Translations under genes and position numbers: made by a program
The notes under the pieces: generated by a model
Seen by the model: the letters and a program-made list of their open reading frames with translations, nothing else
Told to the model about the DNA's origin: nothing
The model's database searches: none
Shown: positions 13,777-20,313 of the stretch, one piece after another
Layout: each line of letters starts with the position of its first letter
Position numbering within the stretch: position 1 is the first letter of the stretch
DNA from: a virus
Length of the DNA stretch: 33,760 bases
Virus record (IMG/VR): IMGVR_UViG_3300035181_000266
Coordinates: 1-33,760 of that record
Strand: one strand, 5' to 3'

Positions 13777-13838
13777 CTCCGATTTGAGTGGCGACAGCTG
13801 ATTTATCGATGGCGTCCAGCTCGAAAACACAGTTATGC
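13771..13838. repeat. attC-like site 2, closing the cassette
   Basis: The 68-base element has ends GCATAACT (13771-13778) and AGTTATGC (13831-13838), an 8-base perfect inverted repeat, the same outer boxes as site 1. The inner arms GAGTGGCGAC (about 13786-13795) and GTCCAGCTC (about 13814-13822) pair imperfectly with unpaired bases in both. The upstream gene stops within the left box and the next gene starts 14 bases after the right box, as in integron cassettes. Its right half is repeated at 11332-11355. Confidence 0.5.
13812..13836 (+). repeat. Direct repeat shared with the exonuclease 3' end, copy 2
   Basis: TCGAAAACACAGTTAT (13821-13836) is identical to 11340-11355. In the exonuclease-equivalent frame this copy would encode LENTVMQGR then a stop, against IENTVIQED then a stop at copy 1, so it could be a remnant of a homologous gene end or a recombination scar. 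Confidence 0.75.
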
Positions 13839-13852
13839 AAGGGAGATAGTAA

Positions 13853-14119
13853 ATGATGAAAGACGACGGGAAGCCGTGGGACGTGAAGACTGTGAAGATT
13901 TCGCTCGGTGGAGAGGCTGACGAAAACGGATGGCTTGAGGCAGAGGTATTTGACGACGAGACTTTCCGAATTACGTTCAGGGGCGCAGATATTCGGTGGG
14001 AAACGGAAGATCGAAGCGACTGCACGGCGGAAGAAATGCCGCTTTCTATTGCGCGTAGACTGCGTGACTTCCTCAACTACGCAGTTCCGAACGCAGGATA
14101 TACACCAATCGACCAGTAA
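13853..14119 (+). CDS. Acidic hypothetical protein, last gene of the early block
   Basis: The 88 residues start MMKDDGKPWDVKTVKISLGG; an acidic, largely beta protein (D-E-N-G-W-L-E-A-E-V-F-D-D-E-T-F-R-I) with a C-terminal helix. It has a good ribosome site (GGGAG). It follows attC-like site 2 but no third attC-like site comes after it, so it is not a closed cassette and may be the gene next to the insertion point. It converges with the holin-like gene at 14155; the 35-base gap shows no strong terminator. Function is unknown. Confidence 0.6.
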   Translation: MMKDDGKPWDVKTVKISLGGEADENGWLEAEVFDDETFRITFRGADIRWETEDRSDCTAEEMPLSIARRLRDFLNYAVPNAGYTPIDQ

Positions 14120-14154
14120 CACCTAAAAGAACAGAATATCGGACACCAGGCTGA

Positions 14155-14709
14155 TCATTTTGTCTGAGACAGAATAATCTTGTTCTTGTCGTTAGACCCA
14201 GCCGACGAACCGAAATAGTATGATATTGCTGAAATCCAAGCTGTTCCCAGCGCGCCCAGCATGATGTTTAGGATGTCCCGGCTACCAGTCGGCGGCTGGT
14301 ACTGCAGCAGGAATCCGAGAATGCCGAAGAACCCGAAGGTGATGGCGAAGGACAGCAGGCTCGGCGTCCAGTCCTTGACGATCTCTTCCCGTTTCCTGGC
14401 GGAGTCTCGATCTGCGGCGTCTGTCTGGGCAAGCGCGGCCTCGTGGTCTGCGTTGAGCTTGGCCAGGTCTATGCCTTGCTGGCTGATGATTTCTGCGTGT
14501 TTCTGATCCGCAGCGCGTACCTGCGCGATGATATCCGGGGTCATCCCGCCGCCCTGGATGACTTTTGTTATGTCTTCCTGCGAGGCGGTCGGGCCGAGTC
14601 CGAAGGCCTGCGCCAGTGCTGCCACGGCAGTTCCGGCCAGCGGACCGCCGAGCATTGTGGCCAAGGCCGGGGCGATGGAACCGATGGCCGTCTTGAGGTC
14701 AAAGCTCAT
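14155..14709 (-). CDS. Holin-like membrane protein
   Basis: The 184-residue form starts MSFDLKTAIGSIAPALA. ATG 14709 has GGAG at 7 bases; ATG 14715 is too close to it. There is a weakly hydrophobic segment near 10-37, a long charged coiled region (about 40-110), then two clear membrane segments (about L-L-S-F-A-I-T-F-G-F-F-G-I-L-G-F and I-L-N-I-M-L-G-A-L-G-T-A-W-I-S). This resembles three-segment phage or GTA holins. It is the last gene of the lysis cluster, directly after the endolysin. Holin function is inferred. Confidence 0.6.
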   Translation of the reverse strand: MSFDLKTAIGSIAPALATMLGGPLAGTAVAALAQAFGLGPTASQEDITKVIQGGGMTPDIIAQVRAADQKHAEIISQQGIDLAKLNADHEAALAQTDAADRDSARKREEIVKDWTPSLLSFAITFGFFGILGFLLQYQPPTGSRDILNIMLGALGTAWISAISYYFGSSAGSNDKNKIILSQTK

Positions 14710-14723
14710 GTTCATACTCCGAA

Positions 14724-15194
14724 TTAGGCCGCGCTTGCGACCTTGAATAAACGATTCATCCACCCGCGACCATAATTCGGCCAGGTATTGAGTTTCATGT
14801 AGGCGAACGCACGAAGGGTCATAAAGTTAGCCGCTTGGTCTGGAGTAGCTTGAGCGGCCTTGTGCATCGTCAGCGGCCCGAGTACGCCATCAACCTGCAC
14901 GCCGACAGCACTCTGCAATAATCGCGTTGTGGTGATAGGGCCTTGGTTTACTGCGCCATCGAATACGTACAGACTCAATGGCCAAGGGATTTCGTCGCAC
15001 TGCATACGGTCCCAGTAATCGCGCAAGTAGATTGCCTTGGCGTCGTCCTCAGTAAGATTGGCAATATCCAGATTCGGGTAAGCCTTCTTGCTGATGCCCC
15101 ATTTAGTTTCGCCGCCCGGATCGTTCGGGTCATTGACGTATCCGCCCTCGACCCCAACTACAATTGCAAACGCTCTGTCGAAATCTCCGGTCAT
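14724..15194 (-). CDS. GH108-type endolysin (muramidase)
   Basis: The 156 residues start MTGDFDRAFAIVVGVEGGYV. The N-terminal catalytic signature V-E16-G-G-Y-V-N-D-P-N-D-P-G-G-E-T-K-W-G-I is the glycosyl hydrolase 108 motif with Glu16 as the probable catalytic residue. The C-terminal half (from about residue 80) is the matching peptidoglycan-binding domain with G-V-L-G-P-L-T. No signal peptide is visible, so export needs the holin. Length is normal. It overlaps the upstream stop (ATGA). Cleaves the cell wall glycan at the end of infection. Confidence 0.92.
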   Translation of the reverse strand: MTGDFDRAFAIVVGVEGGYVNDPNDPGGETKWGISKKAYPNLDIANLTEDDAKAIYLRDYWDRMQCDEIPWPLSLYVFDGAVNQGPITTTRLLQSAVGVQVDGVLGPLTMHKAAQATPDQAANFMTLRAFAYMKLNTWPNYGRGWMNRLFKVASAA

Positions 15195-15442
15195 CGGTCT
15201 GCCTTTCCGTCGAGTTTGTCTTCTATCTTGTCCAGCTTGGCGAAAAGAGCATCGGACAGTTTCATAAACTCATTTTTATGGACGTATTGCCCCGCGACGA
15301 GTATTTCCACGGAGGCCAATTTCTCGGCAAGATTCTTGTCGGCGTCCTGCAATGATTTAAGTGAATCCCATGCCGCTTTGAGATAGGCCCCTAGGATAAC
15401 ATTGGCGAGAGCAATTAATACATCAATAGTAGTCTGGTCCAT
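15191..15442 (-). CDS. Small membrane-anchored coiled-coil protein of the lysis cluster
   Basis: The 83 residues have an N-terminal hydrophobic segment (about 6-25, VLIALANVILGAYLKAA) followed by a coiled coil (S-L-K-S-L-Q-D-A-D-K-N-L-A-E-K-L) and V-H-K-N-E-F-M-K-L-S-D-A-L-F-A-K-L-D-K-I-E-D-K, a pattern seen in phage lysis-region proteins of the XhlA/holin-accessory sort. It overlaps the endolysin start. Role as pinholin, holin accessory or spanin-like protein cannot be decided. Confidence 0.55.
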   Translation of the reverse strand: MDQTTIDVLIALANVILGAYLKAAWDSLKSLQDADKNLAEKLASVEILVAGQYVHKNEFMKLSDALFAKLDKIEDKLDGKADR

Positions 15443-15464
15443 GCGTTACCTATTTAATGGAATT

Positions 15465-15520
15465 TTTACAATGATCAAACTGTGCTTTACAATGATTCGA
15501 TAGCATTTTTACAATGATTC
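15465..15520 (-). repeat. Three tandem copies of a 21-22-base unit at a gene end
   Basis: The motif TTTACAATGAT (plus strand) occurs at 15465, 15486 and 15508. The last two share TTTACAATGATTC and all three lie at 21 or 22-base steps. On the minus strand the first copy lies inside the 95-residue gene, the second contains its stop codon (TTGTAA), and the third lies after it. It looks like a local duplication of the gene end. Function, if any, is unknown. Confidence 0.7.
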
Positions 15521-15774
15521 GGTTGAATGTAATCGAGCAACTTGCAGAGCCAGCATCCCCATTTAGCTCCCCGTTGTCTAGCGTATTCTGCCCGAGCAGA
15601 AATGGTCATTGAAGCCTTTCCGCCCCACGGTACGTTCCAGCTTTCATCCTCAGCGATCAGGCATTGCCAACCGCGCTCCCCGCCGGACAGGACGACGAAT
15701 GATGCCCAGAGGTAGCGGATCGGGGCAAGGCACAGTAGAACGATCCATAGCGCCAGCCTGATGAAGTAATTCAT
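15487..15774 (-). CDS. Small membrane protein of the lysis cluster
   Basis: The 95 residues start MNYFIRLALWIVLLCLAPIR: a basic-hydrophobic N-terminus forming one membrane segment (about 5-30), then a soluble part with a Cys pair in W-G-C-W-L-C-K-L-L-D-Y-I-Q-P-N-H-C. Proteins of this type occur in the lysis region of several proteobacterial phages; function is not known to me. ATG 15772-15774 overlaps the preceding stop (ATGA). Two repeat units overlap its 3' end. Confidence 0.6.
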   Translation of the reverse strand: MNYFIRLALWIVLLCLAPIRYLWASFVVLSGGERGWQCLIAEDESWNVPWGGKASMTISARAEYARQRGAKWGCWLCKLLDYIQPNHCKNAIESL

Positions 15775-16175
15775 CCCCTATTCCTCTGGAACTTGAGGCC
15801 GAATGCGCCGCCCAAAGACCGCCAGCCGATATAAACCTTCCACGTCTTCCCGATGTGGCTCAGAAATGGAAGGGGGAGCCATCCGTATACAACGGTGACG
15901 GCCCACAGCCACCCTGATCCGGAAGACGCAAACACGTTCCCCGGTTCACTGCCGTAGGTCATGCTCGGGTGGTCACAAAATCCGATCACGTAGAATGTCA
16001 GATTGTGGAACGGATTACGGAAGAACCAGCATATCGTCGCCCACCATGCCGGGGAAGTTGGCATGTAATCGACCGGACGAATACCGTCATTGGCGTTCCC
16101 CACCCACCACAATGGGTTGATCTTCTTGTACCAAGGGAATGGCGAAATGGTTGGGGTATAACTCAGTTTGTTCAC
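15771..16175 (-). CDS. Trp-rich membrane-associated protein
   Basis: The 134 residues contain many Trp and Phe in short hydrophobic stretches (about W-W-A-T-I-C-W-F-F, F-H-N-L-T-F-Y-V-I-G-F, W-L-W-A-V-T-V-V-Y-G-W-L-P-L-P-F) and the pattern R-N-P-F-H-N-L-T-F-Y-V-I-G that I associate with a phage protein family of unknown function. The start is GTG (16173-16175) with only a weak ribosome site; no ATG is available nearby. It is the first gene of the lysis cluster after the noncoding gap. Function is unknown. Confidence 0.55.
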   Translation of the reverse strand: MNKLSYTPTISPFPWYKKINPLWWVGNANDGIRPVDYMPTSPAWWATICWFFRNPFHNLTFYVIGFCDHPSMTYGSEPGNVFASSGSGWLWAVTVVYGWLPLPFLSHIGKTWKVYIGWRSLGGAFGLKFQRNRG

Positions 16176-16350
16176 GATGATCCCATTTGGTTATTGTTGG
16201 CTACCAGACCGCGACCTATGCCGCGTCTTTTTCTCCAATATACTCCACAGATTTTCTGTGGCCGAGTTTTCCGCCGTTCTGGAAAAGTCGCCTGCTATTT
16301 TTCCCCCGAGTTTTCCAGCCACTCCCATCCCCGCCATCACGCGCTTTTGC

Positions 16351-16379
16351 TTGTGGGCGCGTGAAGGTTCCGGTATGAT
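16351..16379 (+). promoter_or_regulatory. Candidate plus-strand promoter for a short RNA
   Basis: TTGTGG, 17-base spacer, TATGAT (5/6 match to the -10). Transcription would start near 16386 and meet the terminator at 16401-16440, giving an RNA of about 50 bases with no gene. It is opposite to all surrounding genes. Confidence 0.4.
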
Positions 16380-16400
16380 TACGGCTATCGGTAGTCTTTG

Positions 16401-16440
16401 GGGTCGGGTTCTGATTGGGAACCCGGCCCTTTTTGTTTTA
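16401..16440 (+). terminator. Strong intrinsic terminator on the plus strand
   Basis: GGGTCGGGTTC, 7-base loop, GAACCCGGCCC forms an 11-bp stem with one G-U pair, followed by TTTTTGTTTT. On the minus strand no U-run follows, so it works rightward only, although all neighbouring genes are on the minus strand. It would stop a short RNA or antisense transcription. Confidence 0.8.
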
Positions 16441-16457
16441 GATCATGTCGCCTCCCC

Positions 16458-16667
16458 TTATACCGATGCAATCAGGGCGCGAATGTCCTCGACTTTCCAA
16501 AAGGTAGCGCGTCCATTTCCGATTTTCACCGGCTTGGGGAATCGTCCTGATTTGACGCCATCCCACCAGCAGGATTTTTTTACCGGGATGATTGGGGGAA
16601 TGCCCGCCTTGGGGTCGCCAATTATTTGCTGCAATCTAAGAAAGCCGGTTTCGGGAAGTTGGTTCAT
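16458..16667 (-). CDS. AlpA-family regulator
   Basis: The 69 residues match the AlpA pattern: F-L-R-L-x-x-I near the N-terminus, then S-C-W-W-D-G-V-K-S-G-R-F-P-K-P-V-K-I-G and A-T-F-W-K-V-E-D-I-R-A-L-I. AlpA proteins are small MerR-like winged helix regulators, often controlling excision or integrase genes. No integrase is visible here, so the target is unclear; it lies between tail fibre and lysis genes. ATG 16665-16667 has AGGAG. It is preceded by its own promoter with a palindrome, consistent with autoregulation. Confidence 0.8.
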   Translation of the reverse strand: MNQLPETGFLRLQQIIGDPKAGIPPIIPVKKSCWWDGVKSGRFPKPVKIGNGRATFWKVEDIRALIASV

Positions 16668-16709
16668 TGCGTCGTGCTCCTATATGTCTGGCGGATGCCA
16701 TTGGATGGA

Positions 16710-16738
16710 AGTCTACCGGCGCGGATTCTATTTGTCCA
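16710..16738 (-). promoter_or_regulatory. Candidate promoter of the AlpA gene with operator-like palindrome
   Basis: On the minus strand TGGACA (5/6), 17-base spacer, TAGACT (4/6). The -35 overlaps an inverted repeat TGTCC-N7-GGACA (16733-16749), and another TGTCC lies at 16776-16780. The arrangement suggests repressor binding over the promoter. The rest of the 146-base gap 16668-16813 shows nothing else. Confidence 0.45.
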
Positions 16739-16813
16739 CGACACGGACAGAATTGCGTGAAAGTCGCTATTAATCTGTCCAGCTATTGTTTCGTCGGGCG
16801 ATGGTGAACAGGA

Positions 16814-17260
16814 TCAATTCGGCCACTCCAATACCGGAAGCTCGGCTTCGAGTTCTTCCCACGTCGGGGTCTGCCGCGCGCCGGACTGAACTGCGCTCAG
16901 GATTTCATAGCACTTGGCCCACGTAGCGTCGCGCGCTTCAACCGCGTACTGGCCTTCGGCCTTGAACTTCGGCACGGCGCTGGTGGCATAGGTCGTGGAA
17001 CTCAAGATGTCGTCATAGCCGCGAGTACGTGCGAAGGTGTCAAGGCGAGATTGGATTTTTGCAACAAATTCCGCTTCGATCTGCTCTGGCGTCTTTGGCG
17101 GAGGGGGCGGATTGACAAACGTCGTCCCGTCCCACGTCGCGCCAAGTTCCACCGACTCGGGAGCTTCTACAAGTGTATAAAGCTCGCCATAGCAATCCAG
17201 CGAAGGAACTTCCCAAAGATCAACTACTTTACCGTTTTCGATTCTTGCTGCTCGCATCAT
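16814..17260 (-). CDS. Tail fibre assembly protein-like
   Basis: The 148 residues start MMRAARIENGKVVDLWEVPS; a short N-terminal beta domain, a poly-Pro hinge (N-P-P-P-P-P-K-T-P, about 49-57), then a helical domain (E-Q-I-E-A-E-F-V-A-K-I-Q-S-R-L-D-T-F-A-R-T-R-G-Y-D) as in tail fibre chaperones and DUF4376-type proteins. ATG overlaps the stop of the tail fibre gene by four bases. It probably helps fold the fibre encoded just before it, or forms its tip. Confidence 0.7.
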   Translation of the reverse strand: MMRAARIENGKVVDLWEVPSLDCYGELYTLVEAPESVELGATWDGTTFVNPPPPPKTPEQIEAEFVAKIQSRLDTFARTRGYDDILSSTTYATSAVPKFKAEGQYAVEARDATWAKCYEILSAVQSGARQTPTWEELEAELPVLEWPN

Positions 17261-18621
17261 TCAAACTCCCAAATTTCGATGTAACCCGCTCCACCTGCGC
17301 CGCCGGGGGAGGTGCTGCTTCCGCCACCACTTCCTCCCGCGCCGGTGAGGCCGCCGCCGCCTGTGCCGCTGACAACTCCCGCGCCACCGCCGGCGAGTAC
17401 GCAGTTTCCGCCGTCGCCGCTGCCGCTGCTGCTGCCGATGCTGCCGTTGCCGCCACGCGTATTGGTGCCTCCTCCACTCGTCGATCCGCCGAGGCCACCG
17501 GCGACGTTGCCGCTGCCGGTGTTGCCAGTGCCTCCGGCACCGCCACCGGCCGATATTCCGGCAATCGTCGTTGCTCCGCCATTGCCACCATTGCCGCCGG
17601 CACCTGATCCTCCGGCACCGCCGCTGCCAACCGTATAGGCGTAAGACGCTGCGGGTGATGTGATAAATAAATCGCCATATCCTCCGCTGCCGCCGCCACC
17701 ACCGCCTGCGCTGCCGTTGCAACCGCCGCCGCCGCCTCCGGCACCAATCGCCCGGACCAATAGCCGGTTGATATTGGCCGGCTTGGTATATGTCCCGCTG
17801 CCAGCGGCGGTGATGTGCACGATGTTGTATAGCCGCCCGAGAGAGGACACCGCACCAAATGTCCCATTGCCCCGCAATACCTGAGTCACGTCATTTGGCG
17901 GCGTTGGCACAAGCCCGCCAGTCGTGGCCGTCATGGTGGCGATGGTCTGGAACGTCCTATCCCCGCGCAAGAAAGTAGTGTTATCCGCCGTCCCGCTGCC
18001 GAGGGCGGAGGAGGGGATGTTCGAGGTGGAGGTGCCGGTTAGGCTGGTGGCGTTTGTTGCCGTGGTGGCTGACGTTGCACTGTCAGCAGTGGAAGCGTGG
18101 TTTACCGATGTGCCGACCAACTGGAATCGCGTCCCATCATAAACCACCTCAACGACTGCCCCGGAAGGAATATCACCGACAGCAAGAGCGGTTGATCCGT
18201 TCTTGGTGATCGCCTTCGCCCCAATTCCGTTTAGGTTGAGTGTGACAGAGGTTGTGGTGTTCGCCCCGGACGATACAAAGCGGAAGCACTGACCGGCTGC
18301 GTAAGCCCCCATCACAATCGCCGTCGAAGCGGTAATAGTGTCGGTTCCCGAAACCGCAGTCAGCCAGTCGAAGGTGTTATCCTGGCATTGTGCGGCCGAT
18401 GCATATTCGTTACGGCTTTGAGCATTGGCCACATTAGTATGCTTGAAACCGGTCATGGGAAGGTTATTGGTTATCGGTGTCTGGCCATCCTGCGATATCG
18501 ATTGGGTTAGAGCGGTGGCAATGTCGGTGAGTGTGGTATTGGCCCAAGTCGGGTCGATGGTGGTGCCGTTGTTTACCGGGTTGCCGGATGGTAATGAGTA
18601 GGAGCCGGAGCCGTTTCGCAT
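17257..18621 (-). CDS. Tail fibre with glycine-rich tip
   Basis: The 454 residues start MRNGSGSYSLPSGNPVNNGT, a virion-attachment type N-terminus (S-Y-x-L-P-x-G-N-P-V-x-x-G-T-T-I-x-x-x-W-x-N). A repetitive middle (Ser/Thr/Ala) follows, then a Gly-rich domain from about 300 to 440 with runs such as GAGGGGGG and GGNGGNGGATT, ending in Y-I-E-I-W-E-F. Gly-rich sandwiches of this kind form receptor-binding tips. It is the host-range determinant by inference. RBS is AGGA about 10 bases upstream. Gly codons bias all six frames here, which generates several false long frames. Confidence 0.85.
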   Translation of the reverse strand: MRNGSGSYSLPSGNPVNNGTTIDPTWANTTLTDIATALTQSISQDGQTPITNNLPMTGFKHTNVANAQSRNEYASAAQCQDNTFDWLTAVSGTDTITASTAIVMGAYAAGQCFRFVSSGANTTTSVTLNLNGIGAKAITKNGSTALAVGDIPSGAVVEVVYDGTRFQLVGTSVNHASTADSATSATTATNATSLTGTSTSNIPSSALGSGTADNTTFLRGDRTFQTIATMTATTGGLVPTPPNDVTQVLRGNGTFGAVSSLGRLYNIVHITAAGSGTYTKPANINRLLVRAIGAGGGGGGCNGSAGGGGGGSGGYGDLFITSPAASYAYTVGSGGAGGSGAGGNGGNGGATTIAGISAGGGAGGTGNTGSGNVAGGLGGSTSGGGTNTRGGNGSIGSSSGSGDGGNCVLAGGGAGVVSGTGGGGLTGAGGSGGGSSTSPGGAGGAGYIEIWEFE

Positions 18622-18675
18622 AATATGCTATCCTAAGACGATAATTAACCCGCACTTGGCGGGCTGGAGTGTGAA

Positions 18676-18846
18676 ATGGAATACGCTTTGATTGCGTTAA
18701 TACTGAAACCGCTGTTTTCCCTGTTCCTGTTTGGAGGGGTTTCCCTGTCTATCCGATGGGCAATTAATAACTGGATGCCCGAGGGACGAATAAAAACCCT
18801 ACTGCTGAAGCATAGGGGAGGCACTAAGGATTCCCTGTGCCGATAG
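18676..18846 (+). CDS. Small plus-strand membrane protein between minus-strand tail genes
   Basis: A 56-residue gene, ATG 18676 with GGAG at six bases, stop TAG 18844-18846. It reads MEYALIALILKPLFSLFLFG, one hydrophobic segment (about 4-28), then a basic tail M-P-E-G-R-I-K-T-L-L-L-K-H-R. The last 48 bases overlap the 3' end of the minus-strand 504-residue gene. The good ribosome site and the membrane-protein pattern support a real gene; similar K-P-L-x-x-L-hydrophobic-R-x-K-x-L-L proteins occur in other phages. Role unknown; possibly superinfection exclusion. Confidence 0.6.
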   Translation: MEYALIALILKPLFSLFLFGGVSLSIRWAINNWMPEGRIKTLLLKHRGGTKDSLCR

Positions 18847-20313
18847 AGCAGGCAAAGCGCCCTGCGTAACCTTGCTACGCATTAGCGCCTCTGCCAGTTT
18901 CAAGGTTGCCGGTGAAGCCTGCTGTGGAATGTTCGCCATTGCTGCCTGATACGGCTTGGAAAGCAACATTGAGCGCACCGGGCCACTGATTAGTGGCAAT
19001 GCTCCTAGTGCGGCACCCATCGGGTTTCCGGTTGCAATAGCCCCGCCAGAGCCAAGTAACGCTCCAAGTATTGCCTCTGACTTACTAACTCCAGGCGTCG
19101 GAATCTTCGCTCCGTCACGGGCATATTGAGGAAATTCCTGGCTGAATTGGCCGATAGTCTGTAACTCATTCGTGAGCGGCTTGCCCTTCTTTAGTAGAGC
19201 ACCGATCACGTTGGCCGATACATCGCCCGTGGTGTCATTCAAGGCGCGCCCGATGTCGTATGTTTTAGCGATCTGCTGGCGGGCTTGTGTAAGCTGCGGG
19301 ATCAAGTCGGCACGGCCAGCTGATTGCGCCTCATTAGACAACGAATCTTCCAGCATGGAGGAAAGATCCTGCGCATCCCTGGCTTTTGCAAGTGATGCCG
19401 GGTCTGCAGAAACGTTGTAGTGCTTAAAATAGGCGTTCGTGTCGAATCGCGCCTGTTTCAATGCCTCTAAGTCTTGTGCGGCGATGGGGGAAAGCCCCGC
19501 CACTTCTTGATAAGGGCCGCCAGCCGCAGTTCTAATTCCTTGTAGCTCCTGATGGCTGAGAGGGACGTTATCGGGCACACCAACGCCCTTACGTGCGAGC
19601 ATGTTGGTAATGCCCTGATTGTTTACGGAAGCCTCTTGGCTAATCGCCGCCTTGCCCGCAATGCTCTCCAGGCGCTTATTAATCCACGATGGATTGACGG
19701 CGGACGGAGGCACTACATAGCCTGCATCCCGAGCAGCCTGCCATGCGGAAACTTTTGGCTGATTGAGTGCGTTAGCCGTTTCTGCGGAAAGGTTGGACGA
19801 AGACAGTTTAGACGTAAGCATGGACGCCAGCTTATTACCTATGGCTTGCCCACCTGACCCAACTACTCCACCAATTCCGGCATTTATAAGCCTGTCTTTT
19901 ACGTTGTCTGCTGGGTTTATCAGACCAGTAATAGCGCCAATTGCGGAACCTCCGACAATCGTATTTGCGCCCGGAATAAAGGCAGTCGGGGCCAGCATTG
20001 CAAAATTACCGAGAACAGAAGATACAGGGGCCTTTGCAGCCGCCTCCCGGTTCATCTGCAAGACCGCCTTGTCCTCATCGGAAAGCCCGCCGTTTACCAA
20101 TCCCTTGATACCCAGATAGGCGTTGATCGGGCCGGATGCAAGGCCTCCCTTTACCTGATCCCAATACGATTCTGGCTGCGCAGGCTGGGCCTGTTGAGGT
20201 GCCATAGCCAGTTGCGCAGCATCTGCCCTCATCTGATCCGCAAGGCTCATTTTGGGTGCGGCAGCAGGCGCACCGGCAGCATCGGCCCTCATCAGGTCGG
20301 ATAGACTGGCCAT
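18799..20313 (-). CDS. Large ejection/internal virion protein
   Basis: The 504 residues start MASLSDLMRADAAGAPAAAP with a repeated S-L-A-D-Q-M-R-A-D-A-A segment at 23-34. Residues about 100-150 are weakly hydrophobic and Gly-rich (A-P-T-A-F-I-P-G-A-N-T-I-V-G-G-S-A-I-G-A-I-T-G-L), the rest is helical; another Gly/Ala-rich region at about 410-450. Such proteins are carried in podovirus heads and injected with the DNA, forming a trans-envelope channel. It directly follows the 653-residue protein (adjacent stop and start) with GGGAG as ribosome site. Assignment by composition and position. Confidence 0.65.
   Translation of the reverse strand: MASLSDLMRADAAGAPAAAPKMSLADQMRADAAQLAMAPQQAQPAQPESYWDQVKGGLASGPINAYLGIKGLVNGGLSDEDKAVLQMNREAAAKAPVSSVLGNFAMLAPTAFIPGANTIVGGSAIGAITGLINPADNVKDRLINAGIGGVVGSGGQAIGNKLASMLTSKLSSSNLSAETANALNQPKVSAWQAARDAGYVVPPSAVNPSWINKRLESIAGKAAISQEASVNNQGITNMLARKGVGVPDNVPLSHQELQGIRTAAGGPYQEVAGLSPIAAQDLEALKQARFDTNAYFKHYNVSADPASLAKARDAQDLSSMLEDSLSNEAQSAGRADLIPQLTQARQQIAKTYDIGRALNDTTGDVSANVIGALLKKGKPLTNELQTIGQFSQEFPQYARDGAKIPTPGVSKSEAILGALLGSGGAIATGNPMGAALGALPLISGPVRSMLLSKPYQAAMANIPQQASPATLKLAEALMRSKVTQGALPALSAQGILSASPMLQQ

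Larger units (their letters stand above)
16176..16457. other. Noncoding gap of 282 bases with hairpins, a promoter and a terminator
   Basis: No convincing gene lies here. Visible elements are a perfect 7-bp hairpin CCACAGA-TTT-TCTGTGG (16245-16261), an inverted repeat CTGGAAAA...TTTTCCAG (about 16275-16313), two copies of CCGAGTTTTCC, a plus-strand promoter (16351-16379) and a plus-strand terminator (16401-16440). This is the most structure-dense noncoding stretch of the map and separates AlpA from the lysis genes. Confidence 0.6.

Noticed and set aside
16245-16261. CCACAGA-TTT-TCTGTGG hairpin as a terminator
   Set aside because: Only four T follow, after five other bases, and no T run exists on the other strand; left as an unexplained hairpin.
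16168-16773. 201-residue plus-strand frame over the noncoding gap and AlpA
   Set aside because: It runs through the terminator at 16401-16440 and antisense to AlpA, with no ribosome site.
17229-17867. Long Ala/Val-, Pro- or Arg-rich frames on both strands over the tail fibre
   Set aside because: They are artefacts of Gly-codon repeats (GGN) in the tail fibre, which keep the other frames open; composition is unnatural.
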